In this document: positions 1-8,277 of the stretch, in pieces | Numbering within the stretch: position 1 is the first letter of the stretch | Layout: every line of letters begins with the position of its first letter | Assembly: GCA_028683435.1 (NCBI GenBank) | Contig: JAQUIG010000013.1 | Location: 1 to 55,598, forward strand | Length of the DNA: 55,598 nt | Direction of reading: 5' to 3' | Source of the DNA: Desulfuromonadaceae bacterium | Lineage (GTDB): Bacteria; Desulfobacterota; Desulfuromonadia; Geobacterales; Pseudopelobacteraceae | The notes under the pieces: generated by a model | What the model was told of the DNA's origin: nothing | Databases searched by the model: none | The model's input: only the letters and a program-made list of their open reading frames with translations | Position numbers and translations under genes: made by a program

Positions 1-2729
1 GAGAATGGCGCCCGGATCGTGTTGAACATCTTCATGACTTCGATGATATAGAGCGGCTGATCCTTCTCGAAATGCATCCCCTCGCTCACAAAAGTCGGCA
101 GACCAGGCGCTTCCTGGCCGTAGTACATGCCGCCACAGACAGCGACGATTTCGTCTGCCTTGGTAGCCGGAGGCGGAACGAGGATTTTTTTCATCCTGGC
201 CTGCAGATCGAGGTCGGTGAGATAATCCGGGATCACTACCTCAAGATCGTCTTGAACCTTCATATCCCAGAATTTGGTGTTCTCGCCGATAAGGAACAGC
301 ATCCCCAAAAGCTCAAGCCCGGCTTCATAGCCAAAGTGGGCGGAACGAATCTGTTCCCAGGTTTCTGCATCAAAGCCGGCCTGCGGTTCTTCCATTTTGA
401 CCAGATCATTGAGCTTGAAATACTCCTCCCGTCCCAACCCGAGTTTTTCACGCAGGGTACGGTAGAAATGCAATGACTGCTGCAGCAGCTCGTTGTCATG
501 ACCCCAAATAATCTCGGCCGCTGGCTTGTGCGGGCGGTAATTCATATGCAGGTATTCGTAGGTTTCGTTGAGAACACCGAGCGGATTCCTCAGCCAGATA
601 ACCCTCCCATTGTCGATACGGAAGTTCTTCGTATTAATGCTCAGCCACCCGGAGAGGAGGTGCGGATCACCGAGGAGGCGCTCCATGGGGCGGGTGATCA
701 GGGTTCCCTTGCGGTCGAGCAGAGCCGATATATTTTTCAGTTCTTTGGCGCAGACATCCGGCTGATCGGCATACTGTTCAGCAACATGCTTGGCATAGTG
801 TTTTTTCATCTGGAAAAAGGCATACACCTCATCCAGCTTGTTGGCCTCCTCTTTAAGGGTGCCGACCAATGCCAGATAGGGGAGCACGAAACGGGTCGTC
901 GGCTTGGCCATGACATTTCTGCCCAGGAACCAGCTGACGAGACCATAATGAAATTCAAGGTTTGTCGCCAATGCACTGCCGCGCAGCGTAGTACTGCACA
1001 ACACTTCGGAAAGGCGCTCGTAACTGGCAAGACGATCTTCCCCTTTGGTAAGAAGCAGAGCAATATTGGAATCATAGGCACCGGCGACCTTATATTTCAT
1101 GAAGATACCGGTATCAGGGTTGGTCATGCAGATTCCCTGATCATCACGGATTTCACCTTTGATCGGTTTCGACCAGTAGCGGATCATACCGCCGGCGCTG
1201 GGGGAGAGTGAAGCATCGGTCGCGTTGAGCCGGGCCTCGACTGAGGCGTTGAAGCGGACAATCCTCTCGGGCTTGGGGAGACGTTCCTTGTGACGTGCCA
1301 GAAGAGCCATCGCCTCTACTAGGGATTCGACAATGAAGAAATCATTTTCGTCATCGGGGTTGGTGAACTTGAGGCTGTAACAGAGTTCGGTGACCCGGTG
1401 CTCCACCTGAATTCGAGTATTTACCTCCATGAAGAAGTGGCGGTCCCGGTCGACGATGCACTCGAAGGTGGAGGCGGAATCAAGCCCTACGGCCTGGCCA
1501 AAGCGAGCCGACTCCTCTTCCATCCGTGCGAGCACCTTTTGATCGTTTTCGAGCGCCTTGACTTCAGCCTTGCGGCCGGCTGCCTTGGCCTTTAGAATGG
1601 CGGCCGTTAACCCTTCCTGGGTAACTGAAACCTCAAGAAGTTTCTGTTCGTGCATCTGCAGGGAACAGTCTCGGCCACCAAGAGAGATACACCACTGACC
1701 GTTCCCGAGCAGCTGGATCTCGTTGTGACGGGTCTGCTCGATGTTCAGCTCGATCAGGACATTTTTATTTTCACCAACACCGGTGGCCTTAACCTCGTTC
1801 AGAACCTCGCGCACCATGGCCGGCGCTTCGGCGGCCGCCTTGGCAATCGCCTTTTCATCAGCCTTTTTCAGCGCCAGCAATGAGGCTCCCAGAAGTCGCT
1901 GCCCCTTGCCCCCGCCGCCGCCGATAGCCTTGAGACGAAAACGGCTCTGCGGATATTTTCTAAACAGTTCCGTTACTTCAACCTGCACCTGGGCGCAGAG
2001 TTCTTCGATCGAAAACAGGTCGATACCCTTGCTGTATGAGGTCATCAGGATATGATCAGCCAGCAGATCGACACCAATCTTACTGTCTGCCAGGAACTTT
2101 CCATTGCAGGGGAGCCCTTCGGCTTCGACAAGCTTGAGCAGTTTTTCGCGGGTGGGAAATTTTTTCAGCAGTGTCCGGGCAGTAACATTATCGACACCCG
2201 GGGTTACACTGACGTTAACCTGCAGGGCGGTACGCTTCGCTTCATCCTTTTTGCCGGCCTTGGCCTGTGTGGCGGCACAGGGACCGATAAATTTGAGTCC
2301 TGCCTTTTCAATGGCAGCCACAAACTCTTCATCCTCCGCCATAAAGCCATATCCGGCGAAGATAGAGTCATAACCGTTATCGTTGGCCATCCGGATGATC
2401 TGGTTGATGCGTTCAATCCGTTCTTCCTTGCTGGCGCCGCTGTAGTCAGGGACCCGGTGGACCCGATTCGAATCTGTCAACTGACGCAGCTCTGGTGCCA
2501 GGGCATTCGCATAGATGATCGAGTCTTTCTCGGAGAGAAGGATGCCGTAGTGGGAAATCCCCATCTCTTCATAAACATCCATGGCCTCTTTTCGAATCGG
2601 ACCACGGCAGACGATCAGCGGCTTCAGATCCTCACAGGAAAAGGAGCGCACCCACTCGGATGCAGACTTGCTCAGCTTGCGGTTTCGGTGGACCAGAGGG
2701 TTATACTTGTAGTAATCGGTCTGTGGCAT
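1..2729 (-). CDS. Biotin carboxylase / biotin carrier fusion of an acyl-CoA carboxylase (3' end outside window)
   Basis: The frame is open from an ATG at 2729 to the left edge and has no stop in the window, so the gene is partial at its C-terminus (about 909 residues visible). It should carboxylate its own biotin using ATP and bicarbonate and pass the CO2 to the carboxyltransferase encoded upstream. Biotin carboxylase signatures are seen: a glycine-rich ATP-grasp loop (AIGGGGGKGQR, residues 268-278), a GGRDCSLQ block, and MEVNTRIQVEH from residue 434. The biotinylation motif EVMKM carries its lysine at residue 900 (codon 30-32). All three landmarks are in one frame, so the gene is intact where visible. 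About 350 residues between the carboxylase and biotinyl parts are not recognised. The length and the unusual middle match the large fused carboxylases of delta-proteobacteria rather than the 450-aa AccC. Acetyl- or propionyl-CoA are both possible substrates. Confidence 0.9.
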   Translation of the reverse strand, partial: MPQTDYYKYNPLVHRNRKLSKSASEWVRSFSCEDLKPLIVCRGPIRKEAMDVYEEMGISHYGILLSEKDSIIYANALAPELRQLTDSNRVHRVPDYSGASKEERIERINQIIRMANDNGYDSIFAGYGFMAEDEEFVAAIEKAGLKFIGPCAATQAKAGKKDEAKRTALQVNVSVTPGVDNVTARTLLKKFPTREKLLKLVEAEGLPCNGKFLADSKIGVDLLADHILMTSYSKGIDLFSIEELCAQVQVEVTELFRKYPQSRFRLKAIGGGGGKGQRLLGASLLALKKADEKAIAKAAAEAPAMVREVLNEVKATGVGENKNVLIELNIEQTRHNEIQLLGNGQWCISLGGRDCSLQMHEQKLLEVSVTQEGLTAAILKAKAAGRKAEVKALENDQKVLARMEEESARFGQAVGLDSASTFECIVDRDRHFFMEVNTRIQVEHRVTELCYSLKFTNPDDENDFFIVESLVEAMALLARHKERLPKPERIVRFNASVEARLNATDASLSPSAGGMIRYWSKPIKGEIRDDQGICMTNPDTGIFMKYKVAGAYDSNIALLLTKGEDRLASYERLSEVLCSTTLRGSALATNLEFHYGLVSWFLGRNVMAKPTTRFVLPYLALVGTLKEEANKLDEVYAFFQMKKHYAKHVAEQYADQPDVCAKELKNISALLDRKGTLITRPMERLLGDPHLLSGWLSINTKNFRIDNGRVIWLRNPLGVLNETYEYLHMNYRPHKPAAEIIWGHDNELLQQSLHFYRTLREKLGLGREEYFKLNDLVKMEEPQAGFDAETWEQIRSAHFGYEAGLELLGMLFLIGENTKFWDMKVQDDLEVVIPDYLTDLDLQARMKKILVPPPATKADEIVAVCGGMYYGQEAPGLPTFVSEGMHFEKDQPLYIIEVMKMFNTIRAPF

Positions 2730-2774
2730 AGTCTCTCTATCTCCAATCTTGTCGGAAAGTTATATTCAGTTATT

Positions 2775-2879
2775 AACACAGAGGCACAGAGTTCACAGAG
2801 AGCGGCAAAAACTTTTCTTGGGATAGATCAAACAGAATACTTTGTCTGGTTTTCTCTGCGCCCTCTGTGCCTCTGTGTT
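2775..2879. repeat. Inverted CACAGAG-type intergenic repeat
   Basis: Two arms, AACACAGAGGCACAGAG (2775-2791) and its exact reverse complement (2863-2879), flank about 70 bp between the two carboxylase genes. The inner flanks also pair imperfectly. Related units occur at about 6687 and 8195, so this belongs to a dispersed intergenic family. It could fold in RNA and separate expression of the two subunits, which is inference. Confidence 0.8.
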
Positions 2880-2895
2880 TAACCTCGTGGATGGA

Positions 2896-4620
2896 TCAGT
2901 GGAACTCTCGCTGCACGGCCTGCATCGGCCCTGGCTTATAATGACGCAGGAAGAAGTTCATGTTTTCCCCCAGTACCTTGCGCAGGTCGGTCGGCATGAC
3001 AAGTGAGGAGATAGAACCCAGGGCCAGACCCTCTTTCGGGTTCATAAGCTCTTTTTCATAGCGCAGGTTCAGGGCGGCATCCTCTATTTTCAGCCAGTCG
3101 GCGGCATCCATTTCGGCATCTCTCTTGGCCTCACCAGCCGACATACCTGCAGCGACCCGTTCCTGCACGCCCTGTTTTATACGACCGTTGACGGCAGCGC
3201 GCATCTTGCGCACCTCGTCCTTGTAGACGAACTCCTTGCCGGCAGGGCCCATGACGGCCAGGCGGGTGGTCGGAAGAGCAAGCACCAAGTCGGCGCCGGT
3301 CGGGTAGTTGTTGTACGATGCATAAGCTCCACCGTAGGCATTGCGGATGATCAGCAGGATGCGCGGCGTTCTGATATCAACGATAGAGTCAAGCATGGCG
3401 CGTCCCGCCTGGACAATGCCGCGCCCTTCCTGCTCACGTCCCGGCAGGAAGCCGGTAGTATCTTCCATGAAGATCATCGGAATGTTGTAAATATTGCAGA
3501 AACGGTTGAACCGGGCAATTTTATAGGCGGAATCGACAGTAATCTGCCCCGAGGCGACCGCGCTGTTGTTGGCGACAAAACCGACAACATTGCCACCGAG
3601 ACGCCCTAAGGCGGTCACCGCCTCGCGAGCCCGATCACGCTGTAGTTCAAAGTAGTCACCATGGTCGCAGATCTGCTGAATCATGATGGATACGTCGAAT
3701 GGTGTGTTAAAGCCGGTCGGAGAGTTGAAGGCTTTTTTGAGCAGCGTGTTGATCTCCCAGGTTTTCCGATCGAGCGGGTCGCTGGTTTCCCGGAAACGCG
3801 CCATGACACTATTGTTATCAGGGAGATAGGAAAGCAACTGCAATGCTGTACGCAGGGCATCCACCTCATCTTCAACCGTCATATCGGCAACCCCGGACTG
3901 CCCGTGAACATTGGGGCCGCCCAGCTCTTCAGGAGTCACATCCTCACCAAGAACGGACTTGACAACGCCCGGCCCGGTCAGACCGAAAAAAGTATCCTGT
4001 GGCTGGATCAGAAAGCTCCCCTGACGAGGAAGATAGCTGCCCCCCCCGGCATTGAAGCCGAACATGCACATGATGGAGGGAACCACGCCACTGATTTTGC
4101 GGAGTGCCGTAAAAGCCTCGGCATACCCGTCCAGACCGCCCACCCCGGCAGGCACGAAAGCACCGGCGGAGTCGTTCATTCCGATCAGGGGGATACCCTT
4201 CTCACCGGCCATCTGGAAAAGAAGCGCCAGTTTGCGGCCGTTGGTAGCGTCAATTGAGCCGGCCCGTACCGTGAAATCATGGCCATAGATCGCGACGTCA
4301 CGCCCGCCGACATTGAGGATACCGGTCACCAGAGAGGCACCGTCCAGGTTCTTGCCCCAGTTCTGGAACAGGACATTGGGCTCATTTTCCGTCAGCACAC
4401 GAAGGCGCTCCCAAACGGTCATTCGCTTTTTGAAGTGCTGTTTTTCAATCTGGGCAATACTGACCGACGTGGTAGGGCGCTGGATCAGGTCGTGCCCCGC
4501 CTGCATCGCCTCTTCGTACCCCCCTTTTTTTCCTGGTATTTCACCAGGAATGGTGAATTCAAGAGTTTGAGCCGGCGCGAACGGGTTTTTCAATGATGGT
4601 TTAATTGCGGTTTTTGACAT
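2896..4620 (-). CDS. Acyl-CoA carboxylase carboxyltransferase subunit
   Basis: This 574-aa protein holds both crotonase-fold halves of a biotin-dependent carboxyltransferase in one chain, as in the propionyl-CoA carboxylase beta / glutaconyl-CoA decarboxylase alpha family. It moves the carboxyl group from carboxybiotin to an acyl-CoA. Visible signatures include [28 protein letters not shown], and in the C-terminal half [12 protein letters not shown] and [10 protein letters not shown]. An ATG at 4629 is also in frame, but the GGAAGG ribosome site lies directly against it. That site has proper spacing (9 nt) to the ATG at 4620, which is chosen here. The gene sits between its XRE-cupin neighbour and the biotin subunit. 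No membrane decarboxylase subunit is nearby, so a soluble carboxylase or transcarboxylase is preferred over a sodium pump. The substrate cannot be read from the sequence. Confidence 0.9.
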   Translation of the reverse strand: MSKTAIKPSLKNPFAPAQTLEFTIPGEIPGKKGGYEEAMQAGHDLIQRPTTSVSIAQIEKQHFKKRMTVWERLRVLTENEPNVLFQNWGKNLDGASLVTGILNVGGRDVAIYGHDFTVRAGSIDATNGRKLALLFQMAGEKGIPLIGMNDSAGAFVPAGVGGLDGYAEAFTALRKISGVVPSIMCMFGFNAGGGSYLPRQGSFLIQPQDTFFGLTGPGVVKSVLGEDVTPEELGGPNVHGQSGVADMTVEDEVDALRTALQLLSYLPDNNSVMARFRETSDPLDRKTWEINTLLKKAFNSPTGFNTPFDVSIMIQQICDHGDYFELQRDRAREAVTALGRLGGNVVGFVANNSAVASGQITVDSAYKIARFNRFCNIYNIPMIFMEDTTGFLPGREQEGRGIVQAGRAMLDSIVDIRTPRILLIIRNAYGGAYASYNNYPTGADLVLALPTTRLAVMGPAGKEFVYKDEVRKMRAAVNGRIKQGVQERVAAGMSAGEAKRDAEMDAADWLKIEDAALNLRYEKELMNPKEGLALGSISSLVMPTDLRKVLGENMNFFLRHYKPGPMQAVQREFH

Positions 4621-4677
4621 CTTCGCCATCCTTCCAGTTTAATGTATATCAACAACCTGTGTTAGTTTATCCGTAAC

Positions 4678-5241
4678 CTATCGTGTGACGACCGCCAACA
4701 CCTTGACTTCAGTGCCATCCCTTGAAAGCAGACGATGTTTTAACGATGAATCAAAATAAACGCAGTCACCTTCTTCAAGAATAATCCGCTTTTCATCAAG
4801 CACGAGCAGTGCAGTCCCGCTCATGATAAAGAGAAATTCTTCACCGTCGTGACTGTAGGTGTTCTCTTCAAGTGCTTTTTCGGTAATGGTAAGGAGGAAT
4901 GGTTCCATTTTCTTGTTTTGCTTGTGAAATGAAAGCGATTCATAGGAATAGCCCTGGCTGGTACCCGCCTTGGAGATAACACGCGGAATCGCCTTGCGTT
5001 CATGAGCACGGACGACTTCAAAGCGGCACTCTTCTTCATCTTCAGCAAAGAAAACACCGATTTTAACATCAAAAAATTTAGCGATTCTGGATAGGGTGGC
5101 AATAGGAGGTGAAACGTTATTATTCTCGATCTGAGAAATGAGGGCGGGAGAAAATCCGGTTTCCCTGGCAACGGCCTGGAGGGTCAGTTTTTTTGAAAGG
5201 CGGAGCTTCTTAATTTTAGCCCCAATGTTGAATTCGCGCAT
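4678..5241 (-). CDS. XRE-family transcriptional regulator with cupin domain
   Basis: This 187-aa protein has an N-terminal helix-turn-helix (residues about 7-62; TLQAVARETGFSPALISQIE is the recognition region). A C-terminal cupin barrel follows (about 110-185) with the metal/ligand-type segment YSHDGEEFLFIMSG and a later FDSSLKHRL. Family members sense small molecules through the cupin and repress neighbouring metabolic genes. The carboxyltransferase starts 57 bp after its stop on the same strand, so it may control the carboxylase operon and its own promoter. The ligand is unknown. A good sigma-70-like promoter lies just upstream. Confidence 0.9.
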   Translation of the reverse strand: MREFNIGAKIKKLRLSKKLTLQAVARETGFSPALISQIENNNVSPPIATLSRIAKFFDVKIGVFFAEDEEECRFEVVRAHERKAIPRVISKAGTSQGYSYESLSFHKQNKKMEPFLLTITEKALEENTYSHDGEEFLFIMSGTALLVLDEKRIILEEGDCVYFDSSLKHRLLSRDGTEVKVLAVVTR

Positions 5242-5287
5242 CCAAACCCCTAACTATAAAAATAAAACTCAGTTTCTATGCGGAATT

Positions 5288-5314
5288 TTTATACAATTTG
5301 TTTTATAATGTCAA
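5288..5314 (-). promoter_or_regulatory. Sigma-70-like promoter of the XRE-cupin/carboxylase operon
   Basis: Read on the minus strand, TTGACA (5309-5314) is followed after 15 nt by TATAAA (5288-5293), with alternative -10 registers at 16-17 nt. It lies 47 bp ahead of the regulator start codon in a distinctly AT-rich gap. The AAACAAATTG-like half sites around it could be an operator, but no clear palindrome was found. Confidence 0.5.
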
Positions 5315-5387
5315 TAAAATTCCTTCCGCTCGGGCTAAATAACAACAGCCTGAATAAAAACAAATTTATTGCGGATAAAATAGCCAT

Positions 5388-6668
5388 TCACCGCTTGAGC
5401 CTGCGCGCCAGCAGTTGCAGTGTATGCAAAACTTCAACATTTGAGCCGTGCTGTTTGAGGCCGTCAGAAAGCTGCATCATGCAGCCGGGACAGCCGGTCG
5501 CAACAGCCCTGGCCCCGGTAGCAACGATCGCTTCGCTCTTGCCGTTATTGATATTCATGGATGAGTCGTAGTGATACACATTGAAGGTCCCCCCCAGACC
5601 GCAGCATTTGTCGGCCCCTTCCATCTCAACCAGTTCAACTCCCGGGGTGGCTTGCAGCAGTTCGCGCGGCTGCCTGGTTACACCGCGGGTACGGAGATGG
5701 CATGGGTCGTGATAGGTGACAAGAAGCTCTTCGCCGCTCCCGGTCTCAGCGGGATCAAGTCCCAGTTGCTGCAGCAACTGGGACGCATCCACGGTTTTTT
5801 CCGCCAGAGCATCCAGACGGGCCCGCAGTTCCGGATTGCGTTTGCCGACCACAAGCGGATAAAGGCGATGCAGAGCACCGCCGCATGTGGCGCAGGCGGT
5901 CATGACATAATCAATTTCGTATTTTTCGAATTCCGCCAGATTTTGTTCGGCCAGCTCGCGCACCGTTACGAGATCTCCGCCGGACATCCCCGGCAGACCG
6001 CAGCACTGCTGCCCTTTAGGGATGATGATGGTACAGCCGAGGTGGCGGAACAGAGCCAGGGCGGCCTCACCGACATCGGTATAAACAAAATTGGTCATAC
6101 AACCGACAAAAAAGGCGATCCGAGGCTTACCCGGCTCTCCCGGAATAACTTCAGGATGCTGAGCAATAAAACTGTTTTTGGCAATTTCAGGGATATAGCG
6201 CTTGTTGCCGACAAACGGCAGCGGGAACCGCAGGCGGAGGCCGGATGTTTTTGGAACCTTTTTAAAGAAGAGCGGACCTAAAAACGAGGCCATTTTGGCA
6301 CCCATCTTCATGCGAGCCCTGCTCTTGATCACCTGGCCAACCGCGGCATGAAATGTGGTCAGACCGCGTTTCTGTGCCAATGACTCACGGGCGGCGATAA
6401 CGATCTCATCGGTCGGCACATCATTGGGGCATTTATCGACACAGCTGCCACAGAGCAGACATCTGGACATCGCCAGATAGGTCTGGTCGTCCAGATCGAT
6501 ATCATTCGTCAGGATATGCTGGGACAATGCTATTTTGCCGCGAGCAACCGCCGGCTCACGCTGAAAGGCGGTAAAGGCCGGACAGTTTTGGCGACAGGCA
6601 CCGCATTTGACGCATTTTTTCAGCTGATCTTCAACCCGCTTGAGGGGATCTATATTTTCGTCTGACAT
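5388..6668 (-). CDS. GlcF-like (Fe-S) oxidoreductase with two 4Fe-4S clusters and two CCG domains
   Basis: This 426-aa protein begins with two ferredoxin-type cluster sites, CVKCGACRQNCP and CLLCGSCVDKCP. Two cysteine-rich CCG domains follow: FFVGCMTN with QQCCGLPG, then YHDPCHLR with DKCCGLGG. This is the layout of GlcF and related subunits that take electrons from a flavin 2-hydroxyacid dehydrogenase (glycolate or lactate) to the quinone pool. No FAD subunit gene is in the window, so the substrate is unknown. The frame extends to a GTG at 6692, but the ATG at 6668 has an AGAAAGG ribosome site 8 nt upstream, and the extension would run into the repeat. Confidence 0.85.
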   Translation of the reverse strand: MSDENIDPLKRVEDQLKKCVKCGACRQNCPAFTAFQREPAVARGKIALSQHILTNDIDLDDQTYLAMSRCLLCGSCVDKCPNDVPTDEIVIAARESLAQKRGLTTFHAAVGQVIKSRARMKMGAKMASFLGPLFFKKVPKTSGLRLRFPLPFVGNKRYIPEIAKNSFIAQHPEVIPGEPGKPRIAFFVGCMTNFVYTDVGEAALALFRHLGCTIIIPKGQQCCGLPGMSGGDLVTVRELAEQNLAEFEKYEIDYVMTACATCGGALHRLYPLVVGKRNPELRARLDALAEKTVDASQLLQQLGLDPAETGSGEELLVTYHDPCHLRTRGVTRQPRELLQATPGVELVEMEGADKCCGLGGTFNVYHYDSSMNINNGKSEAIVATGARAVATGCPGCMMQLSDGLKQHGSNVEVLHTLQLLARRLKR

Positions 6669-6686
6669 TCGAACACCTTTCTTCTT

Positions 6687-6864
6687 AAACACAGAGACAC
6701 AGAGGGCACAGAGGGCACAGAGAACTGCAAAACATTGTACAGTTTAATGGTAAACAAATTACCAACCAATTGCAACCTGTTTAGCTGGTTTCTAACAATC
6801 ATTTCAAGCCTTTCTCCATGCTCTCGCCTAGAGGCGCCTACTTTTGGCTGCCCCCTCTGTGTTC
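6687..6864. repeat. CACAGAG-type repeat cluster between trmFO and the Fe-S protein gene
   Basis: Tandem units ACACAGAG, ACACAGAGG and GCACAGAGG occupy about 6687-6723. A short inverted copy, CCCTCTGTGTTC, lies at 6853-6864 and overlaps the trmFO stop codon. It is the same family as at 2775-2879. Apart from these units nothing was recognised in the 194 bp between the genes. Confidence 0.65.
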
Positions 6865-8173
6865 ATAAACTTTGCTTCCATTCTTCCAACGCAATCAGTG
6901 CCCGCTCGGCAAGCTTTTGGCGGCGCTCCTTCTTTTTGACTCTCCCCGGCAGTTCGGGGAAGAGGCCGTAATTAACGTTCATCGGCTGGAAATGTTTCAC
7001 GTCAGCGTTGGTAATATGAACCATCAGGGCACCCAGGGCGGTTTCGGCTGGCGGCACCGGTATCGGCTCACCCTGAACAAGGTTCGCGGCAGCAACACCG
7101 GCCAGAAAACCGCTGGCAGCTGACTCCACATATCCCTCCACTCCGGTGATCTGTCCGGCAAAGAAAATACGGTGGTCGTTCTTCAGCTGTTGAGTTGACT
7201 CCAGCAGAGCCGGAGAGTTGATAAAGGTATTACGGTGCATCGAACCGAGACGGACAAATTCAGCCCCCTCCAGCCCCGGGATGGTGCTGAAAATGCGGCG
7301 CTGATCACCATATGTCAGCTTGGTCTGAAAACCGACCAGATTGTACATGGTTTTCTCCCGGTTTTCGGCGCGCAGTTGTATGACGGCGTGGGCTTCGTGA
7401 CCGGTATGAGGATCGGTCAGTCCGACCGGTTTCATCGGACCGAAACGGAGCGTTTCAACACCGCGCGCTGCGAGCTCTTCGACCGGCATGCACCCTTCGA
7501 AGTGGACAACCTTCTCGAAATCACGCGCCGGCACCTTCTCGCCGCGATTCAGTTCATCGATAAAACGGGTGTATTCCTCCTCGTTCAGCGGACAGTTGAG
7601 GTAATCGTCGCCATCCCCCTTGCCGTAGCGCGAAGCGGCAAAAACTTTTGTCATATCGAGTGAATCGGCTGCAACTATCGGGGCGATGGCATCGTAGAAG
7701 TAGAGCCGGTCACCGGTCAACTCTGAAAGTGAGGCAGCCAGAGCGTCGCTGGTGAGCGGCCCGGAGGCGATGACAACGACCCCCACCGCCGGAATGGCCG
7801 TTGATTCCCCCCGCTCAATCCGGATCAGCGGATGAGATTCAATCTTTGCCGTGACGTAGTCTGAGAAGAGCTGACGATCAACCGCCAGAGCACCACCAGC
7901 CGGAACAGATGTGGCCGCCGCAGCTTCCATAGTCAATGACCCGCAGCGGCGCAACTCCTCTTTGAGCAGCCCCACGGCGTTATCAAGCGAAATGCCGCGC
8001 AGGGAATTGGAACAGACCAGCTCCGCCAAGCCGGGTAACTGGTGGGCGGGGGAGAATTTTACCGGCTTCATTTCGTGGAGGACGACAGAAATGCCGCGCT
8101 CTGCCGCCTGCCAGGCCGCCTCGCAACCGGCCAGGCCGCCGCCGATGATGGTTATTATGTGGTTTTGTATCAT
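6863..8173 (-). CDS. trmFO: TrmFO, folate-dependent tRNA m5U54 methyltransferase
   Basis: This 436-aa flavoprotein makes 5-methyluridine at position 54 of the tRNA T-loop, using methylenetetrahydrofolate as carbon donor and FADH2 as reductant. The FAD-binding [17 protein letters not shown] sits at the N-terminus. The conserved cysteine regions LVCSNSLRG and [14 protein letters not shown] are both present. [13 protein letters not shown] matches the C-terminal FAD region. Length is normal for the family. It follows topA and dprA on the same strand, an order common in Geobacter and Gram-positives. Confidence 0.97.
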   Translation of the reverse strand: MIQNHIITIIGGGLAGCEAAWQAAERGISVVLHEMKPVKFSPAHQLPGLAELVCSNSLRGISLDNAVGLLKEELRRCGSLTMEAAAATSVPAGGALAVDRQLFSDYVTAKIESHPLIRIERGESTAIPAVGVVVIASGPLTSDALAASLSELTGDRLYFYDAIAPIVAADSLDMTKVFAASRYGKGDGDDYLNCPLNEEEYTRFIDELNRGEKVPARDFEKVVHFEGCMPVEELAARGVETLRFGPMKPVGLTDPHTGHEAHAVIQLRAENREKTMYNLVGFQTKLTYGDQRRIFSTIPGLEGAEFVRLGSMHRNTFINSPALLESTQQLKNDHRIFFAGQITGVEGYVESAASGFLAGVAAANLVQGEPIPVPPAETALGALMVHITNADVKHFQPMNVNYGLFPELPGRVKKKERRQKLAERALIALEEWKQSL

Positions 8174-8194
8174 TGGAAGATCCCTTCAATAAAA

Positions 8195-8265
8195 ACAAAC
8201 AGGCACGGAGACTCTGAGGATTTTTTATTACCTGGAATCCCCGTGCCCATGTGCCTCTTGTGTTT
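8195..8265. repeat. Degenerate inverted intergenic repeat
   Basis: Between topA and trmFO, AAACAGGCACGG (about 8196-8208) is answered by CCCCGTGCCCATGTGCCTCTTGTGTTT (8239-8265), which resembles a decayed member of the CACAGAG family. The pairing is imperfect. No T-tract terminator was seen. Confidence 0.45.
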
Positions 8266-8277
8266 ACAGATTTTAGT

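Noticed and set aside
72-2882. Several plus-strand open frames of 65-276 residues
   Set aside because: They lie antisense to the biotin carboxylase fusion, whose minus-strand frame is continuous with family motifs at residues 268, 434 and 900; the plus-strand frames have no recognisable domains.
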